A model generated the notes under the pieces. That model ran no database searches and was not told the origin of the DNA. It worked only from the letters and a program-made list of their open reading frames with translations. The position numbers and the translations under genes are program-made. This document shows positions 42,473 to 54,072 of a DNA stretch of 64,000 nt, piece after piece (position 1 is the stretch's first letter; each line of letters starts with the position of its first letter). Source of the DNA: Argentina anserina (taxonomy: Eukaryota > Streptophyta > Magnoliopsida > Rosales > Rosaceae); assembly GCF_933775445.1 (NCBI RefSeq), contig NC_065878.1, forward strand, positions 10,799,395-10,863,394, in the 5' to 3' direction.

Positions 42473-44929
42473 TGTAATACCTCGAAAATTCATATCTAAT
42501 TTCCAATGAATTTCCTGATATTATTAAGTTGGTCATTGTCCAATTTTATTTCACGAGGATGAAAACGAAAGGATTCGAAAGATTAATTGTTCGGGAGCGT
42601 TCAATTTGACGAGTCTAAGAGCTTACTTTTTGACTCATTGGGTTTCTTAGAAAATTTCTTTTAATGGAAGTCGTAGAGTTCGTTAATACGAATTCGTACA
42701 CACGCGACATGCCTAAATCAGAGTTCGTATGAAGATGTTACGAATCAAAAAGTATTTAGACATTTTTGGAAAATAGTATAAATAAGGGAATTAAAAAGAA
42801 AAATGGGAGAAAAATCAGAAATTAGGATCGGTACTGGTCATGGGGTACTTTTCACACCCGAAAAATCCCATATTTTTCTCTCCCCAAGCAGCTGACTTTG
42901 GGCCGCCTGATCTCCGCCATCCGGCCACCATAGAGCGGCGCACCAGTCACGTTTGAAAGGTTGTTGCGTCCCTTGTCGATTGGTGGCAGCGCCACCCGCT
43001 ATCTCGCTGTCATTTGGGAGCGATGAAACCCGGAAGTTCCCCCAAAAATGTATATTTCGCCGAACTTAAACTCGTTGGATCTCCTTCCTCCAGCAACTAA
43101 TCGGTAAGATCCTTGTCCCATTTTGAAGGTCTCCTTCCATACTACAAACCCTCCAAATTATTTAACCCAAATCGTTGTGTCCTAGGAGAATCGAAGAAAA
43201 TAAATTCTAGGTTTTAAATTGGGGCTTTTCGGTTTTTGTTAAATTGAAGTGTTTAAGTTCAGAATTAGATTTTGTGGTGAACTAGGAAGTTGTTAGGAAT
43301 TTCATTTAGATTGTGGTGGTGAAATGTCGTGGTCATTGATGGCGGCCGGTGAACAGTGGCGCCACATAAACAGTACGGTGAACAGTGTTCTTAAACAGTT
43401 ACGATGGGCATGGTTCATGAATAGTAAATGTGAACAATGTTCTATGAAACAGTAAAGTCGAACAATATTTAGTAAAACAGTAAAAACATGAACAGTGCTC
43501 TGTGAACAATGTTTTATGAACAACATTTAACTGTACTGAAATCGTCACCTGATATTTTACGTATCGTTTTCTAAGCATTTTATCATGCTATTAGGTGACC
43601 GACGAAATGAGTGAGGAAATTGCTTTCAGTGTCGTGGAAGTTGCACGTGGGAATTAAGATGAGTAAACCTCAAAATGATCATCATGATCGAAGTAGTATT
43701 ATAATTATTGAATTTAGTTTGAGTTGTCATCATAGTTGTTGCATCACTAGTTTATAAAAATTATTTTAAAAATATATTTTGGTTTAAATTATGTGAACTT
43801 GATCATCTACGGTTCATGGATAAGTGAAACGCTATTTTAATAAATGATTTTAAAAAGGTTTAGTGATTATGGATTATGGTGAATGTGAGTAAATCTCACT
43901 ATGACGAGTCTACCCTTGGCGGTGACTCATATTTATGTTTTCTTAAAAAGATCGAACTATGAGATGTATATAATATATGGGTTGTGTATGTGTATAGATG
44001 GTAAATACGATACATATATATGAGTTGCTATATTATATACTGTTACGTTCTTATTTTCAAATGAATTATACTGTGGCAACTATATTTATTTTCTTTGAGT
44101 AAGAGTCGCTTGTTGTAGTACAATAATATGGGTGGATCGTTATTGTACGTGGTTTTAACATTGAGTTTTATTAAAACGTTTTCTGTCTTCAGACGTGTTT
44201 TTCTGTCTTCGGACGTGTTGGCAGTATCGGAACCAATCCTTGGCCGGGTGACAGTTACGATTCAATTAGAGCTCTAGGTGTACTGCATGAGGGGTAACAT
44301 ATGGGTTACCTGCTTATGAGTACCCATATTTTTGTAATATTGGGTAACATATGGGTTGCCCAGTGTCTGACGGCGTACTGCATGAGGGGTAAGAGATGAG
44401 TACCTGGGTTTCATGAGTACCCGTATTATAAATGTAAGTTGGGTAAACAGATGGGTTGCCCAATGTCTCATGAACACTTATATTTTCAGATATTATTGGA
44501 CATCCAGATGGGCCGTCCTGTGACTTATGAGTACATTTATAATTAAATGTTTTCAGTATTTTTCTCTTATATATTATGTGTGTTATACTGTTAGTTTACT
44601 CATACGAGCTGCAAAGCTTATTGAGTTTGTGTTTACAATCCCGGTGCACCTATACGATGGTGTAAGGGATAGTTATGCAAGTGTGGAGTAGCAGAATTAG
44701 AGGGCTTTCTCTAAAGATTGTCGAATATTTCTTTATGCTGTTTGTGGTGAGGATTGAGTGAATTTTACATTTCCATTGGTTGTGTATTATTCAAGTCGAC
44801 TGAGTCATGTTGTGGACTCAGTTTCGATACACTGTTATGATAAGATGATTTCATTATATTTGAGATTGTTTTAGAGTTTTCATGGCTTCGAATTCGAATT
44901 TTTATCATTCGAATTTCGGGTTTGTAACA
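42473..44929 (+). mobile_element. Solo LTR, Gypsy type, 2.46 kb
   Basis: Begins TGTAATACCTCGAAAATTC and ends ATTTCGGGTTTGTAACA, with a perfect 5-bp duplication GTAGC (42468-42472, 44930-44934). It is related to the LTR at 35242-37715: both have GTGAACAGTG repeats, GTGAGGAAATTGCTTTCAG(T/G)GTCG-like text, GAGTAAA(T/C)CTCA, (G)GGTAACA(G/T)ATGGGTT repeats and GTTTGTGTTTACAATCCCGG. The right end is closer to the Gypsy LTR at 20175 (shared AAGATGATTTC...TTTGAGATTGTTTTAGAGTT). No internal domain. Confidence 0.92.
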
Positions 44930-44968
44930 GTAGCACTATTGATTAGTAGAGAAAATAAGTGACTTCAT

Positions 44969-44969
<1 letters not shown>

Positions 44970-45010
<41 letters not shown>
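44970..45010. repeat. (AT)n microsatellite
   Basis: About 20 uninterrupted AT dinucleotides, just downstream of the solo LTR. Confidence 0.95.
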
Positions 45011-45013
<3 letters not shown>

Positions 45014-45189
45014 TATATCACAGGATTAGTAAACAACATCAATCATAATTAGTATTATGTATGTTCTAATTCTATGTTGTAAATAAACAGTTCAATATAA
45101 TTGAAAAATCTCCAAATCTAAATCCATTACGTTTCTCATTCTTAATGAATGTCATTCTTGATGAGTTTCATTCCAAATTAGTAAACGTA

Positions 45190-45546
45190 GCACTCATTTG
45201 CTTAGACAACATTTATGCAAAAAATCCACTAGTTTAGAATTGTCAATTAATTCCTAGACTATAAAAATAAATAAAAACAAATAAAAAACTTCGCAATGTG
45301 TAAGCTTATAGTGATGGTCTGACGGATGTTCTTTAAAAGTTGCAAGGAAATAAAAGAGAAATTAGAGGTTGCAATTTTGTTGCATGTCATTGGGGCTTCC
45401 ACCGTATATCCTAATCAATGTCTTTTCTCACGACTTCAAAACTTAAAAAACATTAAATTTCTTTTGAACCAATTACTCTTGTATATCTTCATTGCTTGAT
45501 TTAGCTCCAACACCATTTGATAAGTCGGAGGACTTGGACTTCCAAC
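45190..45546 (+). promoter_or_regulatory. RLP upstream block, copy C, proximal part
   Basis: Shares with copies A and B GCAATGTGTAAGCTTATAGT, GATGGTCTGACGGA, AGAGGTTGCAATTTTGTTGC, CTAATCAATGTCTTTTC and GCTTGATTTAGCTCCAAC. It continues after the hAT element at 46158 with AAGATTAACTTACAC. A third RLP gene probably lay downstream, but no RLP coding sequence remains before the LINE at 47.9 kb. Confidence 0.6.
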
Positions 45547-46157
45547 CAGTGGCGGATCCAGGGTTTAGACATGGGGTGGGCTTTAAATTTGGCCGAAGTC
45601 AAAAAACTTTTTTACTGCTACAACTATGTAAACTGTAAATGTTAATGAGTTTTTTAATTAAAAATAGGCGTGAATGCAAATAAAAGAATATTATGAAAAC
45701 CAAAGACATTAGAAAACACACTAATTTTTTCTTTTCAAATTGATTAGATTGAACCTCAATAACTTGTACTTACAATTTCAAAATCAATAGATAGAGGGAA
45801 GATAATTAAAAGAGTTTTTACTTACGAAATTTTGATTATTTAAGAAGAATAAAATTATTTTACAATATATATATATATATCAATCAGAAACTAGAAGACA
45901 TAATAGAACCAAAACGATGTTGAGAATATCACTTTCTCTTCACGTTCAATAACGAACACGATGTGAACTGCGTCAAGAAGGGATGGTTGTGGGAAATAAC
46001 AAAGGCCAGAGGTGTAGAATTAGTATAATTAGGAAAAATTTGGCTGAGAATAAATATAAATACCACAAAAATAATTATATATACCTAGTTTTTTTTAAAC
46101 CCCAAAAATTTTGGGTGGGCTTAAGCCCCCCCAAGCTATGCCTTGAATCCGCCCCTG
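45547..46157. mobile_element. hAT element, 611 bp
   Basis: Ends CAGTGGCGGATCCAGGG and (reversed right end) CAGGGGCGGATTCAAGG, with a perfect 8-bp duplication CTTCCAAC (45539-45546, 46158-46165). The CAGTGGCGGATCCA end is a widespread hAT terminus in dicots. Interior AT-rich, non-coding; the 70-codon frame at 45983 is not a gene. Confidence 0.93.
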
Positions 46158-46280
46158 CTTCCAACAAGATTAACTTACACGGAAGAATCCTCTGATATTT
46201 ATCATTGGCGCACTAAAGAATTTGTGTCCACTTTTATCATTCGTCCACGGATTTTAGTCCATAAAAACGGAAAATTCTAA

Positions 46281-46406
46281 GGTGCAGCGCTGCATGCGTG
46301 CAGCGCCCTTAATCTACCGTCCATACACCCCACATACCCCACGTGCATTTCAAGACACTCTCTATCCACCGTCCGATTCGGTATGTATGGTATGCAGCGC
46401 TGCACC
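46281..46406. mobile_element. Tiny palindromic-end MITE, 126 bp
   Basis: Perfect 15-bp inverted ends GGTGCAGCGCTGCAT / ATGCAGCGCTGCACC. Each end contains the 12-bp palindrome TGCAGCGCTGCA, and a second GTGCAGCGC half-site follows the left end. No target duplication was found. Confidence 0.65.
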
Positions 46407-47940
46407 ATAGACAAATCTCACAAAAACCAAAGCTTTAAAAATTATTCATGTTTTCAGTATCAGTTTTAGTCATGTGACTCGTTGTCATCGTTTCATTTTT
46501 TGGCTTTGAGCATATCCGTCTAATAAACAATAGAAATTTTGCGATATTAATCACACACAAGAACGGGTCATGGAAATTAAGCTGATACCACCGGAGCAAC
46601 TTGAGATTAATATCTTGCGAAAAGAGATCTTGCAGATTCAATCAGTTGTTCAACACAGCATAGCGATCGGGATTAATATCTCGCCGGAGCTGCATGTTTA
46701 ACGAGCTACCGCCGCCGCCCATCGACGTCGCCATACCGGCTTTCTGGCACCTTGTTCGTCTTGATCAACTCATCATCTCTTACGAAACCCTTGTCATGAT
46801 GCGGTAACATCTTACTTCCAGAAGAATTAATAGAGGGGAGAGGAAGCGAAAATGAGATAGGAGTGCAGAGGATGAAGAGGCGTAATTCAATGGGTTTCAA
46901 CAAGTGTTTGAAAATGGGAAAACTTGTCCTAGCGACAAGTTGCTTTGGTGGACTCTACTTGGAAGAGTGTCTTTCCTTGAAGACCGATTTGCGCCTAGCA
47001 TATCTATGGCTATGAGAACGTGAGCAGTATTAAGAGGAGACAATCATTCGTACGCTGTATTGATGTTTCGACTTCGTTTTGTTACCCTTCGGATCTCTAA
47101 GCGCGCTGACGACTTGTTGGACTTAGCGAGCCGCTTGTTTAGATCGTGCGTGGACTGGTTCGTGATCGTCTCTACTAGTGACATGCCTATTTTCTTGCTT
47201 GTACATCGGATGCTTTTCCCCGGTGGTACTTAGACGAGGTAGTCCAATTGCATGGACTATCGCTTGTCATGGTGTCCAGTTGTGACACCCGTTTGATTTA
47301 GCAACATTTGATGCTTTCTACGAGTTATCTTGTAGGACCCCTATGTGTTAGTTGAACACGGTATATGAGATCGTTTTAAGTCCTGATTGTCTCTATGGGA
47401 AACTATGTAGAAAGTCCCAATGAATCAGGGAGGTTGAGTATAGCCTCGAGTTGGCAGATATCCATATGTATGTATGTTCCTCCAATTACTTCGGAAACCC
47501 TTGTTGGGTTTGAGTTTGTCATTTGTGGCCTCGGTTGTGCACCTGAGAGCTCACTTCTATTGTGAGATCTTTTGCAGATCATTGGTTTTATTTTGGGGTT
47601 GTCTTTCTAAGCTAACAGCACTAATCTACTTTTATTTTGAACCCTATTTTTAAGAGTTATAGTGGTTAGATTAGCTCTACCACAAGTGTTAGAGACAGAT
47701 TTATGACATGTAGAGTGTTGTACCTTTATTGCTTGAGGTAGAGATGAGTCGTGTATACCTGCTCTACGATTGTAGCTAGAGTTAGGGTAGTGGCACGTCA
47801 ATTTTCTATATCGTTATGGTTCGTTTTAGAGTTACGGTGCGTGGACTTTCACTACTGCTGTAATATGAGCATTACGCGGTAAATGCCACTTGCCACCGTC
47901 TAAGATAAATATCAGAGCATTTTCTCGAGATATGTTGTGG
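46407..47940. other. No recognised gene between RLP locus 3 and the LINE
   Basis: 46680-46900 is a GC-richer patch open on both strands (plus strand NELPPPPIDVAIPAFWHLVR; minus strand a 65-codon frame). I cannot tie it to a family. 46940-47590 has a higher GC, low-ORF character unlike its neighbours (TTCGGATCTCTAAGCGCGCT, GACACCCGTTTGATTTAGC), perhaps an old LTR interior or leader. Unassigned. Confidence 0.35.
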
Positions 47941-49709
47941 ACGCACTAGTAGAAGTTTAGAGACACAACTTACAAGCAATTACTTGGAGCTTGAGAATGT
48001 TATTAAGGCTCGTGAAGTTTTATCTAGTGTACAACAAGACATTGCTACCCATGGTATGACTGATCAAAAGTTTAAAGATGAGGTTGAGGCAAAATCTCGT
48101 GTTTTAAATGCGGCTAAGATGGAAGAATGTTTCTAGAAGGATAGAGCTGAGTCAAATGGCTCACTGATGGGGATCGCATTACTTCCTTTTTCCATGCCTA
48201 TGCTAATTTATGCTCTGCTAGTGCCCGAATGTCTTCTATTCATGATGGGGAGCGAATTATTTTTTAGCCCACAAATATTGCTGCTCATGTAGTAGGGTTT
48301 TATCAAAAGTTGCATTCTTCTTCAGCCCACAAATATTGCTGCTCATGTAGTAGGGTTTTATCAAAAGTTGCATTCTTCTTCAGCTCTAGCTCAGAACATA
48401 AATGAAGTATGCTATGTTATTCCTTCTTTGGTAACTGATATAGAAAATGATTTGCTTACAAAAACTCCCACTATTGAAGAAATTAAAAATGTTATCTTTG
48501 CTATGGATGCTTCTATTTCCCCAGGCCCCGATGTGTTTCCAGGTTCTTTTTATCATGCTTATTGGGATGTTGTCGGTTGTGATATTGTGTATTGTGTGAA
48601 ACAATTTTTTGAGCAAAATTGGCTGCTTCCAAATATGTATAGTAATTTCTTGGTGCTTATTCCAAAAGTTCAGGATGCTCGTAAGATCACTCAATTTTCG
48701 TCCGATTTCTTTAGCCAATTTTATATTCAAGATCATTCCAAAGATTTTAGCTACTCGTTTGGGACCAATTGCTACTCGGATAATTTCTCCTGAACAGTTT
48801 GCTTTTCTTCCAGGTAGGAAAATTTCTAATTGTATTGGTAGTGTCAGAATGTTTCAATTTTCTTGATCGTAAGGCCTATGGTGGTAATGTGGGAATTAAA
48901 GTGGACATTACCAAAGCATTTGACACGTTGAATTGAGACTTTTTAATTCGGGTTCTACAAAATTTTGGGTTCTCTAGTATTTTTATCAAATGGATCAATA
49001 CTATTCTTCTATCGGCAAGGTTATAAATTTTAATAAATGGTTCTCCACAAGGCTTTTTCTCTTGCTCTCGAGGTGTGGGGCAAGGGGATCTTTTTTCTCC
49101 ATTGTTATTTTGTCTTGCCGAAGAAGCTCTTACCCATGGTTTATCTATGCTGCTCCGAACTGGTTGAATAAAGCCAATATCTTTTCGTCGGAAATGTTCC
49201 TCGCCTTCTCATGTTTTATATGCTGATGATCTTGTTGTTTTCTGCCGTGGGAATATACATTCTCTTATCCATTTGTGAAAGTTCTTTTATCATTACAGTT
49301 TTGTTTCTCGGCAGTATATAAATGCTTAGAAAAGTACTTTTTACCTTGGTGCCAAGTATCAACATTGGCATCTGTCCGTTCAACGTATATTAGGCTTTCG
49401 TGCAGGTAGGCTGCCTTTTATTTATTTGGGAGTTCCAATATTTTGTGGCAAGCATCGAAGATGTCATTTTCAAGTTATTGCTGATAAATCAAAATCGAGA
49501 CTTATGGGTTGGCAGGGGCGACTTCTCTCTATGGCTGATCGAACTCAATTGGTGAAATCAATTTTTCAGAGTATGTTGCTTCATAGTTTTTCTGTGTATT
49601 AGTGGCCGGTCTATCTTATCAAAAAATTAACGTTATAGGCTCGTAATTTTATCTGTTCTGGTAATATGGGGACCCAAAAGATCGTTATTGTGCCTTGGAC
49701 TCAGGTATG
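47941..49709 (+). pseudogene. LINE 1 (L1-type) ORF2, linker and reverse transcriptase, 5' truncated
   Basis: It begins inside ORF2. The linker has DIATHGMTDQKFKDEVEAK and LTDGDR-type text, then FFHAYANLCSASARMSSIHD. RT follows: SISPGPDVFPGSFYHAYWD, NFLVLIPKV, PISLANFIFKII, IISPEQFAFLPGR, VDITKAFDTLN, the active site LYADDLVVFCRG (49215-49240), GRLPFIYLGVPIF and LLSMADRTQLVKSIF. Stops and shifts are frequent. L1-type ORF2 supplies endonuclease and RT for target-primed insertion; the endonuclease half is missing. The gene resumes at 58384 across a solo LTR. Confidence 0.88.
48266..48381. repeat. 58-bp perfect tandem duplication in LINE 1
   Basis: 48266-48323 and 48324-48381 are identical (start AGCCCACAAATATTGCTGCT). 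A late local duplication, since it is identical while the host LINE is heavily mutated. Confidence 0.95.
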
Positions 49710-49724
49710 TGTCACAACCCGAGT

Positions 49725-52370
49725 CAAATTATGACTAATATGGTGGATGAAATTTGGAAACCACTGTAAAGCATTTTCTTTTCAAGACCCCGAAATTTGC
49801 TCTTTAGTTCAAGAGTAAATGAATTCTATAGTTTCAGGAAACTGAAAAAGATAATCAAGTTTAACGACAAATGAGTTGGAACAAAAAGGAATATAACAAT
49901 TACTATATAATTATAGCAGTTGAAGGTAGTTGTGGTGAGCCAAAGGAATGGAAAACTAAAACCATAGCAAAGCTAGGACAACTTCTGGTTGGCTCAAGTA
50001 ATCAAAACTGAGAGATAAGTATGCTAAAATTAGCTTGAAGAAAGAACACAAATTCCTTCAATATGTGCAAGCATGCGGTTACAGTCCCCTTACAAAAATT
50101 CACCATTTTGACAGTAAGAAACAACATGTCTGCCCTGGAAATTTAACCTCTAACTTTACATGAGTACACTGTACACATCAAAATATGCCCTATTGACCAA
50201 AATCTGTGCTGAGCAACAATTAATCAGGGTAGCAACACGTACTCAGTACAATAAAAAAAACAGTAGCAACATATAGTCCACAAGCAAGACTTCGACCACC
50301 AATTTAAGACAACTCAAGAATATTAGAAATAGAACCACACCTCTTTTCTGAAAACAAAGAAAAACACAGGGGAGTGAGCACTTGAAATACGTATGGAGAT
50401 AAATATAGTTTCAAATATGTCCTTTGGGTGAAATTAAGATAATACTGTAGCTGTAAGATAAACAGAGATGTTCAAGATATCTGAAATAGCTACAGTAGCC
50501 AATGAAGTTGGCCAAACTAATAATCAACAGAACATGATAGAAAGTGAATGTAAACTGATCCTTTAATAAATGATCACATGTAAAAGTAAGGTGAAGCTCA
50601 TAATAAATCCAGTGGAAGCAATAGAGATATGGAAGTCTCTTCAACTTATTTTCAAAAACTAAAACCATTATATCATTTGCAACTTGCAGCACCAGCTTAA
50701 AAACTTAGGGGAAATCCTTGAAACCCCTTCATTTTTCCAGTTAGGACCCTAGCTCACATTATGGCCACCGAGCGCACCCCATACAAGTGGATCCTGATCA
50801 GGTTTTGGGCCTTTAACCCTAGGGAGACACAATCCCTTCTTAAACTATCCCATGGTCTAACCAAATAAAACAAATAAACCCATTCCAAATTAATCTGAGA
50901 AACCCTTGGTTTCACCAAACCAAATCAATCAAGGATTTTCAATAAGTTGGAATGTCATTTCTTATAGTAAGGTAAAATTCTGATGGGAGGCAGTATTTTA
51001 GTAATAAGCATATTTATGTCAGGAAACATGACTTTAACTCAAATACATCACTTAAAAATATATCCATTGAAATCTCAAACAGTGCTTAAGTAGGATAGAA
51101 ATATACACATGCCTTTGACCAGGAACATTTAAACGCAAGAAGGGAATAAAACATTGTGGAGTAAAGAAGAACTTATAGTCTTGGTCATTAGTAGAATATC
51201 ATTAACAAAAAGACCTCTCAAAAAATTCAGAAAATAGATTCTGATGACCTCAAGGCCAACACTAAAGATAATATTTTGACTGATCACTAGGCAACTGGAG
51301 GAGAAACAAACATCAACACCAATCTTGGTTGGGAGAAGAACTTAATCGGAAGGTAACATAAAGAAGAAGAACATGATCTCTTCAACAAACAAAACTTGAG
51401 ATAATCGTATAATCTTTTTTGCCATACTTTATTTGTAAAGAACAAACAATAATATATTCTTTACTAAGTTTCAGCAAAAGTTAAATCCAATTGAAGGTAA
51501 TAGATCATGAATACAAATGTAGGAAATGGAGAAACCTACTACTTTATTAAGATAGTAAGAAATCAATAAGAAGTTTATAATTAACAAGGAATTCTTTAAA
51601 CCAAATGAAACGAATCAAAATAGTGACTTGTTTAAGTGGAAAGGCTTGCTGAGAGGTTGAGTCCAAGAACAAGGGAATTATAAGAAAGAAAACAAGCAAA
51701 GTTTACTATACATGCTTTAACATAAGAGAACCATAATTGAATGTTGGTTCTCCAATTCATTTGAATAGTTCTAGCGATTGACAAAATTCCACAGCATAAC
51801 CAACGACCATAAATGAAGAAATAAGATTTACTGGTAATCATTGATTCAATAAAATACAAATCACCTAGATGTCAACCTAAAAATGATTACCACATAAAAA
51901 ACTGATCAAAACTCAAACCCAATAGTTAAATATATAGCCAGATGAAATTCAAGAGAGATATCTATTAATCATATCCAAATATGGGCAACGGCTTAGAATC
52001 AATTTTCAAAGAAGAATTTAGTTTTTCCCAACCTCAATCTCCCTACCTCAATCTTTGGATATCAACAACTAAGCAAACCAAGAGAAATTGACAAACCCAA
52101 AACGCAAGCACCCTCTCTAAATTATAGCAATCCAACCACCTGATAAAGGGATTTGAGATACAAATCATGAAACCCACAAGTTCAAAAGTAAATTAGACAA
52201 GGAATGATTCTTGAAGGTCAAGAGTATTTACTTACAGTAATAGAGGCTTGACTAGATTGATAAAGAAGATTTCTCTGAGTAGATTTTACGATAGCTTATT
52301 GAAAATTTTCACTCAAGGTTCTTTGGGTTAGTGGAGAAGGGTCTCCTTTTCCAGAACAAGGCTTAACATA
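49725..52370. other. LTR sequence without genes
   Basis: 2.6 kb of A-rich plus-strand sequence belonging to the solo LTR. Short minus-strand frames (50411-50692, 51632-51859) lack family features. Splice-like and leader-like text near 52200-52380 on the minus strand would correspond to the LTR R region. Confidence 0.55.
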
Positions 52371-52451
52371 AAAAAGATAAGGGTTTGAAACTCCAGACCC
52401 ACGCAAACGCACTAAGCATGGGGGTGACTGCAAGTCTGATCATGATGATCT

Positions 52452-53798
52452 AAGAATGGAGGAGTTGGCCTCAGCCCTTCAACACCCCACCCCTCCTCTA
52501 CCGCTCCTTCTTATGCGAGCACTCTCAAGAATCCTATCGACCGTTTTCATCAAACCATGATTGAGGAATTTGATTTTTCTGATGTTGATTGTAGCTACGC
52601 TGTCAGAAAGTATGGGCAAAATGTATCATTCTCTGAGAAAGTTCATAACAAGATTGATTATGAGTGGTGTTGTACTGTGATTGTCAACCTCATGGGAAAA
52701 CCAAATTCCACCAACTCTTATAACTTCATGCTTCGTGGACTTCGCAGGAAATGGCAGGTAAGAGGAGGCTGGCGACTTATTGATCTCCCTAATGACTTTT
52801 ATATTGTTAAGTTCAATTTAGAAGATGATATGAATTAAGCTTTGTGTGAGTGTCCTTGGATCTTAGCTGGTCAAACTCTTGTTGTTCATAAATGGAAGCC
52901 TGACTTCAGTCCTCTCTGTGATTCTATAGGTAAAAAATGGCATTGTGGGTTTGATTTTTTGGTTTGTCTGTTCAGTTTATTAAGGACTTTATTCTTGAGA
53001 AAATTGGTAAAACACTAGGTAATGTTGTTAAGGTGGATAAACTGACTTTAGGCCAGTCCAGGGGAAACTTTACAAGAGTTTGTATTGAGGTTGATTTAAG
53101 TAAGCCATTAAGGCCTTTTGTTGAGGTTGAATCCATTGCTTATAATGTGGTATATGAGGGTATATCTCCTATCTGTTTTGAGTGTGGCTGCTTCGGCCAT
53201 GCTAATGACAAATGTCCCACTCTGAAAAATGATTTTGTCCTTGCAACTTCTCCTAATGCTGGTTCTGTTTCAAAGGATTATGTGATGAATAATGTAGATC
53301 ATTCTGAGCCTAATTTGAGTTTTCATCATGAGGCTACTAATCCAATATCTGGAGGTGTTTTAAAAGGTGATATGGGGGCTTTGGATGCTTATGTCTTATA
53401 AGAACAAGAAGTCTAATGAGAACTCTGGTAGTAAGAAGGCTGTCTATGGTGGTTCTCTATTTGCTATGTTGCAGAAGGATAATTATAAAGATGTTGATGC
53501 TAATGACTCCAAAATGACTGATTCTGACTTTGTTCCTACTGTAGCACCAACTATTGTGAAATTATGGAATAATTGCCAGGAGAAGAAAAATAAATTACCA
53601 TCAAGTCCTACTAAGAATAATCAATCTTCTGAGAGTTTGAAGGCCACTCATTTGGCTAATCACCTTGCTTCCAAGTCTTCTCCATCAAAAGTCAAGTTGC
53701 AGTCTAAAGTTCCTATACATGATGTTTCACATGTGGGTGAACCTAGTGGCACAATATCTGGAAAATTGCTCCAAAAAGTGAAGAACGAATCATCATAA
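52452..53798 (+). pseudogene. LINE 2 ORF1, DUF4283 plus CCHC knuckle
   Basis: The frame at 52557 has WQVRGGWRLIDLPNDFYIVK and FNLEDDMN, stops at TAA (52836), and continues ALCECPWILAGQTLVVHKW, the DUF4283 RNA-binding domain of plant LINE ORF1. The next frame (52964-53401) has GKTLGNVVKVDKLTLGQSRG, PICFECGCFGHANDKCP (zinc knuckle, about 53176-53220). A polar tail (53367-53798) lies in a third frame. The original start may be the ATG at 52452 or upstream. The product would coat LINE RNA; it is broken by one stop and at least two shifts. Confidence 0.85.
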
Positions 53799-54072
53799 AA
53801 AAAAACTCATACCCTTAAGGAACTTCTCTTTGAGAGTGCGAGTTTTGGTGGTTTGAGTAGTGGATTTAATACTAATTTTGGGCACCCACCTCCTGAGGAG
53901 CTTATTGTTGAAACTGGTAAGGATACTTCTCTTGTTGTGGACTCTACTCCTTTATTGAAGATGTTTTTGCTAAAAATGGCAAATTCAATTGTGATGATAA
54001 TCTGTCTTTTCTTTCTAGGGAAGATATGATTGATACTTAATTGGGGTTTCCTCCCTCCTTCCTATTTTTCCA

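Noticed and set aside
46706..46903. 65-codon minus-strand ORF as a small gene
   Set aside because: GC-richer and open on both strands, but no family, promoter or conserved motif could be recognised.
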